From Candidatus Zhuqueibacterota bacterium (GTDB taxonomy: Bacteria > Zhuqueibacterota > Zhuqueibacteria > Residuimicrobiales > Krinioviventaceae): a DNA stretch of 9,906 nt. The stretch covers positions 1 through 9,906 of the forward strand of contig RQOI01000512.1 of NCBI GenBank assembly GCA_003854995.1. Direction: 5' to 3'. Shown in pieces: positions 1 through 8,203 of the stretch (position 1 is the first letter of the stretch; each line of letters opens with the position of its first letter). Made by a program: the position numbers and the translations under genes. The notes under the pieces were generated by a model. That model ran no database searches. It was not told the origin of the DNA and saw only the letters and a program-made list of their open reading frames with translations.

Positions 1-1373
1 CTGTCGGCGGCTCGGTCGTCATCCTCGATCCCGCTTCGGGTGAGCTGCTGGCCATCTGCTCCGCTCCCAACTATGATCCGAACAGGTACGGCAATTACAG
101 TGACGCCGCCTGGAAGCTCACCGCGATCACAGATCAGTTCGAGCCCGGCTCCACCTTCAAACCGGCCATGCTGTCAGCGATGTTCGATGCCGGCTACAAG
201 GCGCCGGAAGATATGGTCTTTTGCGAGCTTGGCGTTTGGAATGTGATGGGTGAAACCATCCGCGATACAAAAAAATATGGCGACCTGAGCGCCCGTCAGG
301 CTCTGGTCTACTCCTCCAATATCGGCATGGCCAAAATGGCGAAAGGGTGGGACAAACGCGTCATGCACGATTACGCGCAACGATTTGGTTTCGGCAGGAA
401 AACCGGCATAGAGCTCGTCGGTGAAATCAGCGGCACCCTGAAACATCCCAAAGACTGGATGCCTTTTTCGCAGCTGACATTTTCCTATGGACACGAGATC
501 GCGGTGACGCCGCTGCAGATGTGCGCCATGTATGCGACGATCGCGAATGATGGCATCTATGTGTCGCCGCGCATCATCAGAGACATTTTTCACAATGACA
601 AACCGATCTATTATGACGCGGGCGCTGAACGGCGGCGGGTCATGACAGAAGAGACCTCGGCGCTGATGCGCGATATTTTGGCCGAGGCTGTGGAAAAAGG
701 AACCGGCGTCAATGCCGGCGTCGACAAAGTGCAGATCTGCGGCAAGACCGGCACAGCGCACGTCGTGCAGGCGAGCGGTGGCTATGCCGCGGACCGCTAT
801 ATCTCCAGTTTCGGCGGCTTTTTCCCGAAAGATGAGCCCAGGATCACTATTTTTGTCATGATCAAAGAGCCGACAGGCGGCTATTTTGGCGGCGCGGTCG
901 CGGCGCCGTGTTTCCAGCGCATCGCCCAACGGATCATCGACCTCGAAGGCGCCAACTATTTTCAGCCGGATCAGCCGGAACAGGCGATCGACCACACTTT
1001 TGCCGCCATGCCCAATCTCGTCGGTCTGGCAAAAGAAGACGGCATGCGTCTGCTGCGGACAAACGGACACGATTTTCGACTCTACGGGGACGGCGAGATC
1101 ATCATTTCGCAGGAACCGGCGCCCGGATCTCGTATTCCGCAGGATGATTATATCTACCTGACGACGGACTTGAGACATACCGGCCGGGATTCCATCCTGT
1201 CGGTGCCGACCGTCGTCGATCTGCCTGTGCGCAACGCGGTGAATCTGCTGGCGGAGCGGCAGTTCAAAGTGGAGATCGAGGGCAATGGCACGGTTGTCCG
1301 TCAGCAGCCAAAAGCGGGCGACCATGTCCCGGCAGGCGAAACGATTAAACTCTTTTGTAAAGCGGCCATTTAG
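1..1373 (+). CDS. ftsI: FtsI-type class B penicillin-binding protein with two PASTA domains, 5' partial
   Basis: This is the septal peptidoglycan DD-transpeptidase, which cross-links new septal wall outside the membrane in partnership with FtsW. The frame is open from base 3, so the N-terminus (membrane anchor and dimerisation domain) lies outside the window and about 456 residues remain. The three active-site motifs of the transpeptidase fold are all present: STFK at 150-161 (preceded by EPG), SSN at 312-320, and KTGT at 744-755. Two C-terminal PASTA domains follow, at about 1008-1169 (begins MPNLVGL) and 1203-1358 (begins VPTVVDL). PASTA tails are usual in PBP2x/SpoVD-type enzymes and in several Gram-negative phyla, but E. 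coli FtsI lacks them. The stop lies 3 nt before murF, so the two genes are probably cotranscribed and perhaps translationally coupled. Placement at the head of a dcw block favours the divisome enzyme over an elongation PBP2. Confidence 0.95.
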   Translation, partial: VGGSVVILDPASGELLAICSAPNYDPNRYGNYSDAAWKLTAITDQFEPGSTFKPAMLSAMFDAGYKAPEDMVFCELGVWNVMGETIRDTKKYGDLSARQALVYSSNIGMAKMAKGWDKRVMHDYAQRFGFGRKTGIELVGEISGTLKHPKDWMPFSQLTFSYGHEIAVTPLQMCAMYATIANDGIYVSPRIIRDIFHNDKPIYYDAGAERRRVMTEETSALMRDILAEAVEKGTGVNAGVDKVQICGKTGTAHVVQASGGYAADRYISSFGGFFPKDEPRITIFVMIKEPTGGYFGGAVAAPCFQRIAQRIIDLEGANYFQPDQPEQAIDHTFAAMPNLVGLAKEDGMRLLRTNGHDFRLYGDGEIIISQEPAPGSRIPQDDYIYLTTDLRHTGRDSILSVPTVVDLPVRNAVNLLAERQFKVEIEGNGTVVRQQPKAGDHVPAGETIKLFCKAAI

Positions 1374-1376
1374 ACG

Positions 1377-2753
1377 ATGAACTTTGCTCTTGCCGAAATC
1401 GCAGCAGCTTTTCCGTGTCGAATCATCGGCGCCTTGTCGCAGGATGCTCTCGCCGGCGTATCGACGGATACCCGGCGCGTGCAGCCCGGCGAGCTGTTCG
1501 TCGCCCTGCGAGGCGACGTCTACGACGGCCACGAGTTTGTCCTGGCGGCGCTGGCCAAAGGTGCGGTTGCACTGCTCGTCGATCACCATTACGTCGAACA
1601 GCAGGAGCAGCTGCCGCGCGGAACATTTATCATTGTCGACGACACCCTCAAGGCGTATCAGCAGCTGGCGCGCTTTTATCGCAATAAATTATCTCCGACG
1701 GTCGTGGCGCTGACCGGCAGCGCCGGCAAGACGACCTGCAAAGAGTTCATCCACGCGGTCCTGTCGGAAAAGTACTCGGTGCACAGGAACGCCAGGTCGT
1801 TCAACAACCACGTCGGTGTGCCGGCCACGTTATTGGAATTGACGCCGCAGCACCAGATTCTGGTGACAGAGCTCGGCACCTCACACTTTGGCGAGATCGC
1901 CAACCTCAGTTTTCTGGTGCAGCCGGACGTCTGCCTGTTGCTGAACATAGGCTATGCCCATCTGGAATTCCTCAATGACCTGGATGGCGTCGCCAGAGCC
2001 AAGATGGAAATCTTTGCTCACGCTGCTGCGGATAATATCGCCATTTATAATGCGGACGATGCGCTTCTCAGCCGGCAGATTTTTCCGTCCGCAGAGAAGA
2101 TGACCTTTGCCATCAAAGCGCCGGCTGATGTCAGAGCAGGGGATATCCGATGCGATGAACGCGCCTGCTACGCCTTCACGGTCCGGAATGCGCCCTTTCA
2201 GCTCGCCATTCCGGGACGCCATAATGTCTATAATGCCCTGGCAGCGATCGCGGTCGGACTGCAATTCAAAGTGCCGCTGGCGCGCATGGCGGCGGCGATC
2301 GCGCGCGTCACTGCTGTCGAGCATCGGATGACGGTGCTGCATCGACGTGATGTCACGATCATTGATGATGCCTACAACGCCAATCCAGGCAGCTGTGCGG
2401 TCGCGCTCGAGACCCTCGCCGATTTTCAAATAGGTGCGGGCGGACGTCGAATCGCCGTCATCGGCGATATGCTGGAACTGGGCGACTGTTCGCAGAGAGA
2501 ACACGAGAAACTGGCCGCTGTCGCTCAGCAAAACAACGTCGATGCGCTTTTTCTCTACGGCGATGCCAGTGCGGCGACGGCGGAGCGGGCAAAGCAGTTG
2601 CCCTTTTTATACGTCGGACATTTCAAAGGACAGAGTGATCTCGCGGCCGAGCTGGCGGGATTCCTCAGCAGAGGTGATGTGGTTCTGGTGAAAGGCTCGC
2701 GTGCCATGCACATGGAAAATGTCGTGCATGCACTTATGGATGGAGAAAAATAG
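1377..2753 (+). CDS. murF: UDP-N-acetylmuramoyl-tripeptide--D-alanyl-D-alanine ligase
   Basis: MurF is the cytoplasmic ATP-dependent ligase that adds D-Ala-D-Ala to UDP-MurNAc-tripeptide, completing the pentapeptide precursor that MraY uses. The 458-residue product is the usual family length. It shows the Mur ligase P-loop GSAGKTT (114-120), NNHVGVP (143-149), TELG (164-167), NIGYAHLE (190-197), a likely carbamylated Lys209 in ARAKME, DDAYNANP (330-337), GDMLELG (363-369) and the C-terminal VKGSRAMHME (438-447). DDAYNANP and the VKGSR tail separate MurF from MurC, MurD and MurE. The ATG lies 3 nt after the ftsI stop with no clear Shine-Dalgarno, which suggests coupling to ftsI translation. 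MurE, which makes its tripeptide substrate and normally sits just upstream, is not encoded here. Confidence 0.96.
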   Translation: MNFALAEIAAAFPCRIIGALSQDALAGVSTDTRRVQPGELFVALRGDVYDGHEFVLAALAKGAVALLVDHHYVEQQEQLPRGTFIIVDDTLKAYQQLARFYRNKLSPTVVALTGSAGKTTCKEFIHAVLSEKYSVHRNARSFNNHVGVPATLLELTPQHQILVTELGTSHFGEIANLSFLVQPDVCLLLNIGYAHLEFLNDLDGVARAKMEIFAHAAADNIAIYNADDALLSRQIFPSAEKMTFAIKAPADVRAGDIRCDERACYAFTVRNAPFQLAIPGRHNVYNALAAIAVGLQFKVPLARMAAAIARVTAVEHRMTVLHRRDVTIIDDAYNANPGSCAVALETLADFQIGAGGRRIAVIGDMLELGDCSQREHEKLAAVAQQNNVDALFLYGDASAATAERAKQLPFLYVGHFKGQSDLAAELAGFLSRGDVVLVKGSRAMHMENVVHALMDGEK

Positions 2754-2761
2754 GCGCGGCT

Positions 2762-3847
2762 ATGCTCTATTATCTGCTTGAACCCTATAGTGACGTCTGG
2801 ATCGGCTTCAACGTCGTGCGTTATATCACCTTTCGATCCGCCGCAGCGGCGGTGATGGCGCTGCTGTTCAGCTTGTTCATCGGCCCGATCATCATCCGCT
2901 GGTTGCAGAAGAATCAGATCGGCGAACAGATCAGAGCGGATGGGCCGGAATCGCATTTCAGCAAACGCGGCACGCCGTCGATGGGCGGCATCATCATCCT
3001 GTGCGGCGTCCTGTTGCCGACGCTGCTGCTGGCGCAGATCAGGCAGCAGAATATTCTGCTCCTCCTGCTCGTCACCGTTGGCCTGGGCGTGCTCGGCTTT
3101 CTGGATGACTGGCTGAAAATTGTCAAAAAATATCCGAAAGGATTGGTCGGCCGCTACAAGCTGCTGGGTCAGATCGTCCTTGGACTGGCTGTCGGTTGCA
3201 CGCTCTATTTTTTCCCCAGGGATGAGAGCATCAGAAGCCTCACGATGATCCCGTTCCTCAAAGATTATCATCTGAACCTCGGGCTGTTCTATATACCCGT
3301 TGTCGTTTTTCTCATAACCGGCGTCTCCAATTCGTCCAATTTGACCGACGGCCTGGATGGCCTGTTGACCGGCTTGACCGCCATCGCTGCAAGCGCATTT
3401 GCCGTCATTGCCTACGTGACCGGCCATATGAATTTTTCCGACTATTTGAATATTCTATATCTCGATACGGCCGGTGAAGTGGCGATATTTTGCTCAGCGC
3501 TCTTTGGCGCAACGCTCGGCTATCTGTGGTACAACACCTTTCCGGCGCAGGTTTTCATGGGCGACACCGGTTCGCTGGCGCTCGGCGGCGCCATCGCCAC
3601 CGTCGCGATTCTCCTGAAAAAAGAGATCTGGCTGTTGCTGATCTGCGGCGTCTGGGTGATCGAAACATTATCTGTCATCATCCAGGTGTTGGTTTTCAAG
3701 CGAACCGGCAAGCGCGTCTTTCGCATGGCGCCGATTCATCACCATTTCGAATTGAAGGGTTGGGCTGAGCCGCGAGTCGTCGTCCGCTTCTGGATCATCG
3801 GCATTCTGTTCGCCCTCATTGCGTTGGCGACCTTTAAGGTGAGGTAA
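2762..3847 (+). CDS. mraY: Phospho-N-acetylmuramoyl-pentapeptide transferase (lipid I synthase)
   Basis: MraY is a polytopic inner-membrane enzyme. It transfers phospho-MurNAc-pentapeptide from the UDP-nucleotide to undecaprenyl phosphate, giving lipid I. The 361-residue length is normal for the family, and many hydrophobic segments are spread along it (about ten expected). Diagnostic motifs are SKRGTPSMGG (67-76), LDDWLK (114-119) with the paired aspartates 115-116, NLTDGLDGL (193-201), FMGDTGSLALGG (265-276) and APIHHHFELKGW (323-334). The aspartates and the histidine cluster correspond to the family's Mg2+ and nucleotide-binding site. The N-terminus MLYYLLEP is typical, which supports this ATG. 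The start is 8 nt after the murF stop and has only a weak AGG upstream. MurD, often the next gene in dcw clusters, is absent; ftsW follows after 7 nt. Confidence 0.97.
   Translation: MLYYLLEPYSDVWIGFNVVRYITFRSAAAAVMALLFSLFIGPIIIRWLQKNQIGEQIRADGPESHFSKRGTPSMGGIIILCGVLLPTLLLAQIRQQNILLLLLVTVGLGVLGFLDDWLKIVKKYPKGLVGRYKLLGQIVLGLAVGCTLYFFPRDESIRSLTMIPFLKDYHLNLGLFYIPVVVFLITGVSNSSNLTDGLDGLLTGLTAIAASAFAVIAYVTGHMNFSDYLNILYLDTAGEVAIFCSALFGATLGYLWYNTFPAQVFMGDTGSLALGGAIATVAILLKKEIWLLLICGVWVIETLSVIIQVLVFKRTGKRVFRMAPIHHHFELKGWAEPRVVVRFWIIGILFALIALATFKVR
3841..3844 (+). promoter_or_regulatory. Ribosome binding site deciding the GTG start of ftsW
   Basis: GAGG lies 10 nt before GTG 3855 and overlaps the last codons of mraY. 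No in-frame ATG exists near the N-terminus, so this site together with the hydrophobic segment that begins about ten residues later supports GTG as the ftsW start. Confidence 0.5.
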
Positions 3848-3854
3848 AAATCCT

Positions 3855-5138
3855 GTGCGTGACAGGAACAAAATAAATGTGCTGCAAATCGATCTTGTGC
3901 TCCTGTTTTGCGTCCTTTTTCTCGTCGTACTGGGCGCTGCGATCGTCTATTCGGCGAGCTCTTTCAAAGCGGATAATGTGGTGCGCCAGCAGCTGCTGAA
4001 AAGGGCGGAGGCAGCGGAGCAAGCCGGCGACGGAGAAAGGGCAACGGAACTGCGCGAGCGCGCTCAGACGGTCGATGGCAGCGCCTACTTTATTCAAAAG
4101 CAGGGCGCGAAAATCCTCATCGGCCTCGCGCTCATGCTGATCACGGCGTGCGTGCATTATGAGCGATGGCTGGGCTTGTCGCCGCTCATATTCCTCGCCA
4201 GTCTGCTTTTTCTGTTGTTGCTGTTCACGAATCTGCCGATAGTGGTGTCGCGGGATGCGGCATCGCGATGGCTGCGGCTCTTTGGTTTCACTTTCCAGCC
4301 ATCGGATTTTGCCCGCTATGCGCTCATTCTCGTCCTGGCGCGCTTTACCTACGAGTATCGCGACGAACTGAAGAATTGGCAATCCTATCTGCTCTTTCTG
4401 GGACTCGTCTTTGTCGTGGTTTGCCTGGTGGCTTTTGAAAAAGATATGGGCACCGCTGTGCTCATCGCAATGATTGCTTTTTGTATGTTGTTTTTTGCCG
4501 GCGTCAAACTGGGCTATCTGTTTTTGACCGGCATGACCTTTTTTGGCGTCGCCTTGATCTATCTGCAGTTCAATTCGTACATGATCGAAAGGGTGATTTC
4601 CTATCTCAAGCCCTTGTTTGGCGTCGGCGAGGCGAGCTTCCAGATCCGACAGTCGCTCATCAGCTTTGCGCTCGGCGGCCCGGTCGGCGTCGGCATCGGC
4701 AACAGCGTGCAGAAATACGAGTTTTTGCCCGAAGCCTACAAGGATATGATTTTCAGCGTGATCGGCGAGGAGCTCGGCCTCTTTGGCACGCTCGGTGTGA
4801 TGGCCATTTTCGCCATCATCCTCTTTCGCGGCGTGCGAATTGCGCGAAATGCGCCCAATGAGTACGGCCGATTGCTGGCTGCCGGCATCACAGCATGCAT
4901 CATCCTGTACGCACTCATCAATGCGGCCGTGACGCTGGCGCTGGTGCCGACCACCGGCATACCCATGCCGTTCATCAGCTATGGCGGCTCCGCTTTGGTG
5001 TCGCATTTGTTCGGCATAGGCATGCTGCTCAATATCTCGGCCAGTAGCGCAAAGCAACCGGCCTATGAGAACGCCCAGACCTATCTGGGCCGAGTGAAGA
5101 CGATGCCCTTTTTCGGCACGTCAAGAACGCATCGTTGA
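3855..5138 (+). CDS. ftsW: FtsW, septal peptidoglycan glycosyltransferase (SEDS family)
   Basis: FtsW is the SEDS-family membrane glycosyltransferase that polymerises lipid II at the septum together with FtsI. The 427-residue product is mostly transmembrane. Family motifs are SRWLRLFGFTFQPSDFARY (137-155, with QPSD where QPSE is usual), EKDMGTA (195-201), SLISFALGGPVGVGIGNS (267-284), LPEAYKDMIF (291-300) and the C-terminal signature VPTTGIPMPFISYGGSAL (364-381). Asp297 in LPEAYKD matches the catalytic aspartate of the family. Between TM1 (about 11-32) and TM2 (about 85-100) there is an unusually long charged helical loop, about residues 38-76, rich in Ala, Glu and Arg. With a cytoplasmic N-terminus this loop should face the periplasm. 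The start is GTG. The gene's place between mraY and murG supports FtsW over its paralogue RodA. Confidence 0.95.
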   Translation: MRDRNKINVLQIDLVLLFCVLFLVVLGAAIVYSASSFKADNVVRQQLLKRAEAAEQAGDGERATELRERAQTVDGSAYFIQKQGAKILIGLALMLITACVHYERWLGLSPLIFLASLLFLLLLFTNLPIVVSRDAASRWLRLFGFTFQPSDFARYALILVLARFTYEYRDELKNWQSYLLFLGLVFVVVCLVAFEKDMGTAVLIAMIAFCMLFFAGVKLGYLFLTGMTFFGVALIYLQFNSYMIERVISYLKPLFGVGEASFQIRQSLISFALGGPVGVGIGNSVQKYEFLPEAYKDMIFSVIGEELGLFGTLGVMAIFAIILFRGVRIARNAPNEYGRLLAAGITACIILYALINAAVTLALVPTTGIPMPFISYGGSALVSHLFGIGMLLNISASSAKQPAYENAQTYLGRVKTMPFFGTSRTHR

Positions 5139-5152
5139 GAGAATGACATTTG
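5137..5152 (+). promoter_or_regulatory. Ribosome binding site and TTG start of murG
   Basis: The purine run GAGAGAA (5137-5143) overlaps the ftsW stop and sits 6 nt before TTG 5150. The other candidate, in-frame GTG 5156, would be 12 nt away, so TTG is the better start. An ATG at 5143 is out of frame. Confidence 0.5.
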
Positions 5153-6244
5153 GACGTGAACAGATACATATTTGCCGGCGGTGGAACCGGCGGCCATCTC
5201 TATCCGGCGGTGGCCATCGCGCAGCGACTCGCTGAGCTGCGCACGTGCTCCATTCGTTTCATCGGCACAGCTCGCGGCATTGAGTGTCGTGTTCTGCCGG
5301 AGCTTGGCTTTCCATTGTCGCTCATCGCCGTTCGCGGTGCGGTGCGAGCGCTGGCGCTTAAAAATCTGCTGCTCCCTTTCACTCTGCTGTGGAGTCTGCT
5401 GCAGTGCTTTATCCTGTTGTTGAAATATCAGCCCAACGCGGTCATCGGCACGGGCGGATACGTGAGCGGGCCGGCCGTGTTCGTCGCCTGGCTCTTGCGC
5501 ATCCCGACGTTGATCCAGGAGCAAAACAGCTTTCCCGGCGTCACCACGCGATTGCTGGCGCGACGGGTCAGGCGCGTTCACATCAGCTTTGCCGAGTCGC
5601 GTCGCTATTTCAGGAAAGGGACGAATCTCTTTTTGAGCGGCAATCCGGTGCGCCGATTTGATCTCTCCGGGAACAAGAGCGCAGCGCGCGCCCGGTTTGG
5701 CCTCAATGCCGACGCGCCGGTCTGTCTGGTTTTTGGCGGCAGCCAGGGTGCGCGGGCCATCAATGACGCCCTGCTGGACTGCCTGGATGAGGTGATGCGC
5801 GCATCAGCGCTGCAGATCATATGGAGCACCGGCCCGCACGATGTCGACCGGGTGCGAGAGCGCAGCTCCGGCCATGCCGATCGCTTGCACGTGGCGGTCT
5901 TTATATCGGATATGGCGGCGGCCTATGCGGCCGCTGATTTTTGTCTGACTCGCGCCGGCGCCTTGACCCTGGCGGAAGTGACGCTGGTCGGATTGCCGTC
6001 CATCATCGTGCCCTATCCGCATGCGGCCGCCAATCATCAGGAGATCAATGCGCGCGCCCTGGCGGAACGAGGCGCTTGCGTTCTCGTTCTGCAGGCGGAT
6101 CTGCGGCAGAGGCTATCGGCCGAGCTGCTGGCCTTGACGACCGATGACGAGAGGCGAGAGGCGCTCGCCCGAGCGGCCCGCGCCAGCTCGTTTCCGAATG
6201 CAACAGATGATATCGTGCGTTCCATCTTTGAGATCGAGAGGTAA
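5150..6244 (+). CDS. murG: UDP-GlcNAc--lipid I N-acetylglucosaminyltransferase (lipid II synthase)
   Basis: MurG is a GT28 (GT-B fold) enzyme on the inner face of the cytoplasmic membrane. It adds GlcNAc to lipid I to give lipid II, the substrate of FtsW. The 364-residue length is typical. The N-terminal domain has the glycine-rich loop AGGGTGGHLYPA (9-20, including the conserved His16), GTGGYVSGP (100-108) and EQNSFPG (124-130). The C-terminal domain has FGGSQGARAIN (195-205) and the UDP-GlcNAc site from SDMAAAYAAAD (253-263) through TRAGALTLAEV (267-277) to PYPHAAANHQEINA (288-301). One deviation is Gln123 where the family usually has His before EQN. The start codon is probably TTG. The gene follows ftsW by 11 nt; murC, a frequent next gene, is missing and an ftsQ-like gene starts 8 nt downstream. 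Confidence 0.96.
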   Translation: MDVNRYIFAGGGTGGHLYPAVAIAQRLAELRTCSIRFIGTARGIECRVLPELGFPLSLIAVRGAVRALALKNLLLPFTLLWSLLQCFILLLKYQPNAVIGTGGYVSGPAVFVAWLLRIPTLIQEQNSFPGVTTRLLARRVRRVHISFAESRRYFRKGTNLFLSGNPVRRFDLSGNKSAARARFGLNADAPVCLVFGGSQGARAINDALLDCLDEVMRASALQIIWSTGPHDVDRVRERSSGHADRLHVAVFISDMAAAYAAADFCLTRAGALTLAEVTLVGLPSIIVPYPHAAANHQEINARALAERGACVLVLQADLRQRLSAELLALTTDDERREALARAARASSFPNATDDIVRSIFEIER

Positions 6245-6252
6245 TCTGTACT

Positions 6253-6945
6253 ATGGAAAAGATAGATCGAATCGGGCGGACAGCCATGGTGCTCTCGACC
6301 ATTGTTTTAAGCGCACTTTTATTCAACCTCTGGGTGCTGAACGCCACTGCGCTGGAAAAGCCGGTGACGCTGGCGAAAGAGGAGGATTTTTTTCCGCCTG
6401 CCGAGCGCAAGGCGTCGTTGCTGCAAAGAGTTTACGACATCCTGACGCCGGCCGCCGCCGCCATTCCACCAGCTGAGCTGGAAAAGGAGCTGGCCTCGGC
6501 GCCGCGCGCCGGCAAGCCGGTCGCTTATGTCAATATCGACAAGCTCTACCTGATCAACAGGAACGGAAAAATAATCGGCTCAGCCGATTCATGCAGACAT
6601 TATGATGTGCCAATCATTAGCAGCGATGCATTTCTCGTCAACGAGACCGGCACGCAGCTGGTGGATGAAGGCACGCAAAATGCGCTGCAATTGCTGGCTG
6701 AAATAGACAAGAATTATGCGGCACGATCATTGTTATCTGAACTCAAAATAACCGAAAGGAATATCATTGCTTATATGAACCTGGGGCATGTCAAGCCCGT
6801 CATCTTTGGCCAGGGCGCATGGGATGAAAAGATCGACAATTTCATCGCCTACCATAAACAACTCGGCGCCAGCGAGCTGACGCAGCAGGCCCTCTATCTG
6901 GATCTACGGATCAAAGACAAAATTATCGTAAAAAAGAGTGTATAA
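6253..6945 (+). CDS. ftsQ: FtsQ/DivIB-like cell division protein, short and divergent
   Basis: The product (230 residues) has a short cytoplasmic N-terminus (1-10), one membrane segment (about 11-30) and an extracytoplasmic remainder, the topology of FtsQ/DivIB. FtsQ is the bitopic divisome protein that links FtsA/FtsZ to FtsI and FtsW through FtsB and FtsL. Residues 87-110 (GKPVAYVNIDKLYLINRNGK and following) resemble the start of the FtsQ beta domain, where a PVA motif is followed by a 'D/N-x-x-G' turn. The C-terminus YLDLRIKDKIIVK (215-227) resembles the usual V/I-DLR ending. The 55 or so residues between the membrane segment and this domain are Ala/Pro-rich and show no recognisable POTRA pattern, so that domain looks missing or very degenerate. 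Position between murG and ftsA is exactly where ftsQ belongs and carries much of the weight. GAGAGG, overlapping the murG stop, lies 11 nt before the ATG. The assignment rests on context plus weak motifs. Confidence 0.65.
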   Translation: MEKIDRIGRTAMVLSTIVLSALLFNLWVLNATALEKPVTLAKEEDFFPPAERKASLLQRVYDILTPAAAAIPPAELEKELASAPRAGKPVAYVNIDKLYLINRNGKIIGSADSCRHYDVPIISSDAFLVNETGTQLVDEGTQNALQLLAEIDKNYAARSLLSELKITERNIIAYMNLGHVKPVIFGQGAWDEKIDNFIAYHKQLGASELTQQALYLDLRIKDKIIVKKSV

Positions 6946-6961
6946 CACAAGTGGGGCAATT

Positions 6962-8203
6962 ATGCAGGATACAGAAATTATTACCGGTGTGGACATCGGT
7001 ACGACAAAGATAGGCTGTTTCATCGCTGAGGTGAGTGACGATGATATTCGCCTCATCGGCGTCGGGGCTGCGCAATCGGATGGACTGAAATACGGCGTTG
7101 TCGTCGATGTCGACAAGACCGTCAAATCCATTCAGGCAGCCGTGAAAAAGGCCGAGGATATGGCGGATGTTGATGTGGACGCGGTCTTTGTCGGGATCGC
7201 CGGTGACCACATCCGCAGCATCAATGGTCGCGGCGTCGTGGCTGTATCGGGTGATGATTCGGAGGTCACCGCCGATGATGTGCGGCGAGTCATTGACGCT
7301 GCGAAAGCGGTGGCATTGCCGATCGACAGAGAGATCATTCACATTCTGCCGCAAGAGTTCATGGTGGATGATATGAAAGGCATCCGCGATCCCGTCGGCA
7401 TGAAGGGCGTTCGTCTGGAAGCCGAGGTGCACATTGTCACCGGCGCCATTGCCTCGGCGCAGAATATTCACCGCTGCATCGAGAAAGCGGGTTATACTGT
7501 CGCCGATATCGTGCTCGAACCGTTGGCAGCCAGCTATTCGGTCCTGAATGATGATCAGAAGGAGCTGGGATGCATCATCATTGACATTGGCGGCGGCACC
7601 AGTGACATCGCCATGTTTTATGAAGGATGTATTCGGCACACCTCAGTGGTGGCGCTTGGCGGCAAAAACGTCACCAATGATCTGGCGATCGTATTGCGCA
7701 CGCCCATCGATGCTGCGGAGAAACTGAAAATCGAGTACGGCCGCGTACTGCATCTGGAATCGGACCGGGACGAGTACGTCACGGTCACGGATGTGAACCA
7801 CGTGTCGGATCGCAAGATATCGCGGAATTTGCTCGTCGATATCATACAGCCGCGCATGGCGGAAATCCTCTCGCTCGCCTACGAGGAGGTCAAGAGGTCC
7901 GATTATATCAATTTAATGACCACCGGACTGGTGTTGACGGGCGGCGGCTCTTTGTGTGGGGGCACGATTGAAATGGCGGAAAGCATTTTTAACATGCCGG
8001 TCAAGCTCGGCTTGCCGCAGGGATTCACCGGCATGGTGGAAGAGGCCAAGAATCCGCAATCCGCCACCGGCGTCGGCCTCATCATTTATGGCAAAAAGCA
8101 TATGCATGAAATTGATGGTCATATGGCGAAAGGAGAGAACGGCGCGTTTGAGAGCATCAAGCGACGTTTTCGCCGCTGGTTCAATACCATCAGCATGTAT
8201 TAG
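6962..8203 (+). CDS. ftsA: FtsA, actin-like membrane tether of FtsZ
   Basis: FtsA is an actin/Hsp70-fold ATPase that anchors FtsZ filaments to the membrane and recruits later divisome proteins. The chosen product has 413 residues. Motifs are the phosphate-1 loop GVDIGTTKIGC (9-19), the phosphate-2 loop IIDIGGGTSDIAMF (206-219) and the adenosine motif VLTGGGSLCGG (324-334). Residues of the 1C subdomain (about 85-160) have typical FtsA features such as HILPQEFMVD. The C-terminus ESIKRRFRRWFNTI (397-410) is an amphipathic basic helix, the membrane-targeting sequence. An in-frame GTG at 6938 would overlap the upstream gene; ATG 6962 is preferred because it is preceded by GGGG (6953-6956) at good spacing and puts the first beta strand at the usual distance from the start. 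The gene follows ftsQ by 16 nt and precedes ftsZ. Confidence 0.96.
   Translation: MQDTEIITGVDIGTTKIGCFIAEVSDDDIRLIGVGAAQSDGLKYGVVVDVDKTVKSIQAAVKKAEDMADVDVDAVFVGIAGDHIRSINGRGVVAVSGDDSEVTADDVRRVIDAAKAVALPIDREIIHILPQEFMVDDMKGIRDPVGMKGVRLEAEVHIVTGAIASAQNIHRCIEKAGYTVADIVLEPLAASYSVLNDDQKELGCIIIDIGGGTSDIAMFYEGCIRHTSVVALGGKNVTNDLAIVLRTPIDAAEKLKIEYGRVLHLESDRDEYVTVTDVNHVSDRKISRNLLVDIIQPRMAEILSLAYEEVKRSDYINLMTTGLVLTGGGSLCGGTIEMAESIFNMPVKLGLPQGFTGMVEEAKNPQSATGVGLIIYGKKHMHEIDGHMAKGENGAFESIKRRFRRWFNTISMY

Noticed and set aside
174..1589. 471-codon open frame on the minus strand opposite ftsI and murF
   Set aside because: The plus-strand frame has clear PBP and MurF motifs. The antisense product shows no recognisable family and is explained by codon bias in GC-rich DNA.
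2555..3427. 290-codon open frame on the minus strand opposite murF and mraY
   Set aside because: Same antisense effect; the composition is charged and low in complexity, with no family motifs.
3834..5057. 407-codon open frame on the minus strand opposite ftsW
   Set aside because: It is rich in Gln, His, Arg, Asp and Glu, as expected from antisense reading of a hydrophobic membrane protein gene. FtsW motifs on the plus strand are unambiguous.
6938..6961. Upstream GTG start for ftsA, overlapping the ftsQ-like gene
   Set aside because: ATG 6962 has a better-placed GGGG and gives the normal short N-terminus before the first actin-fold strand.
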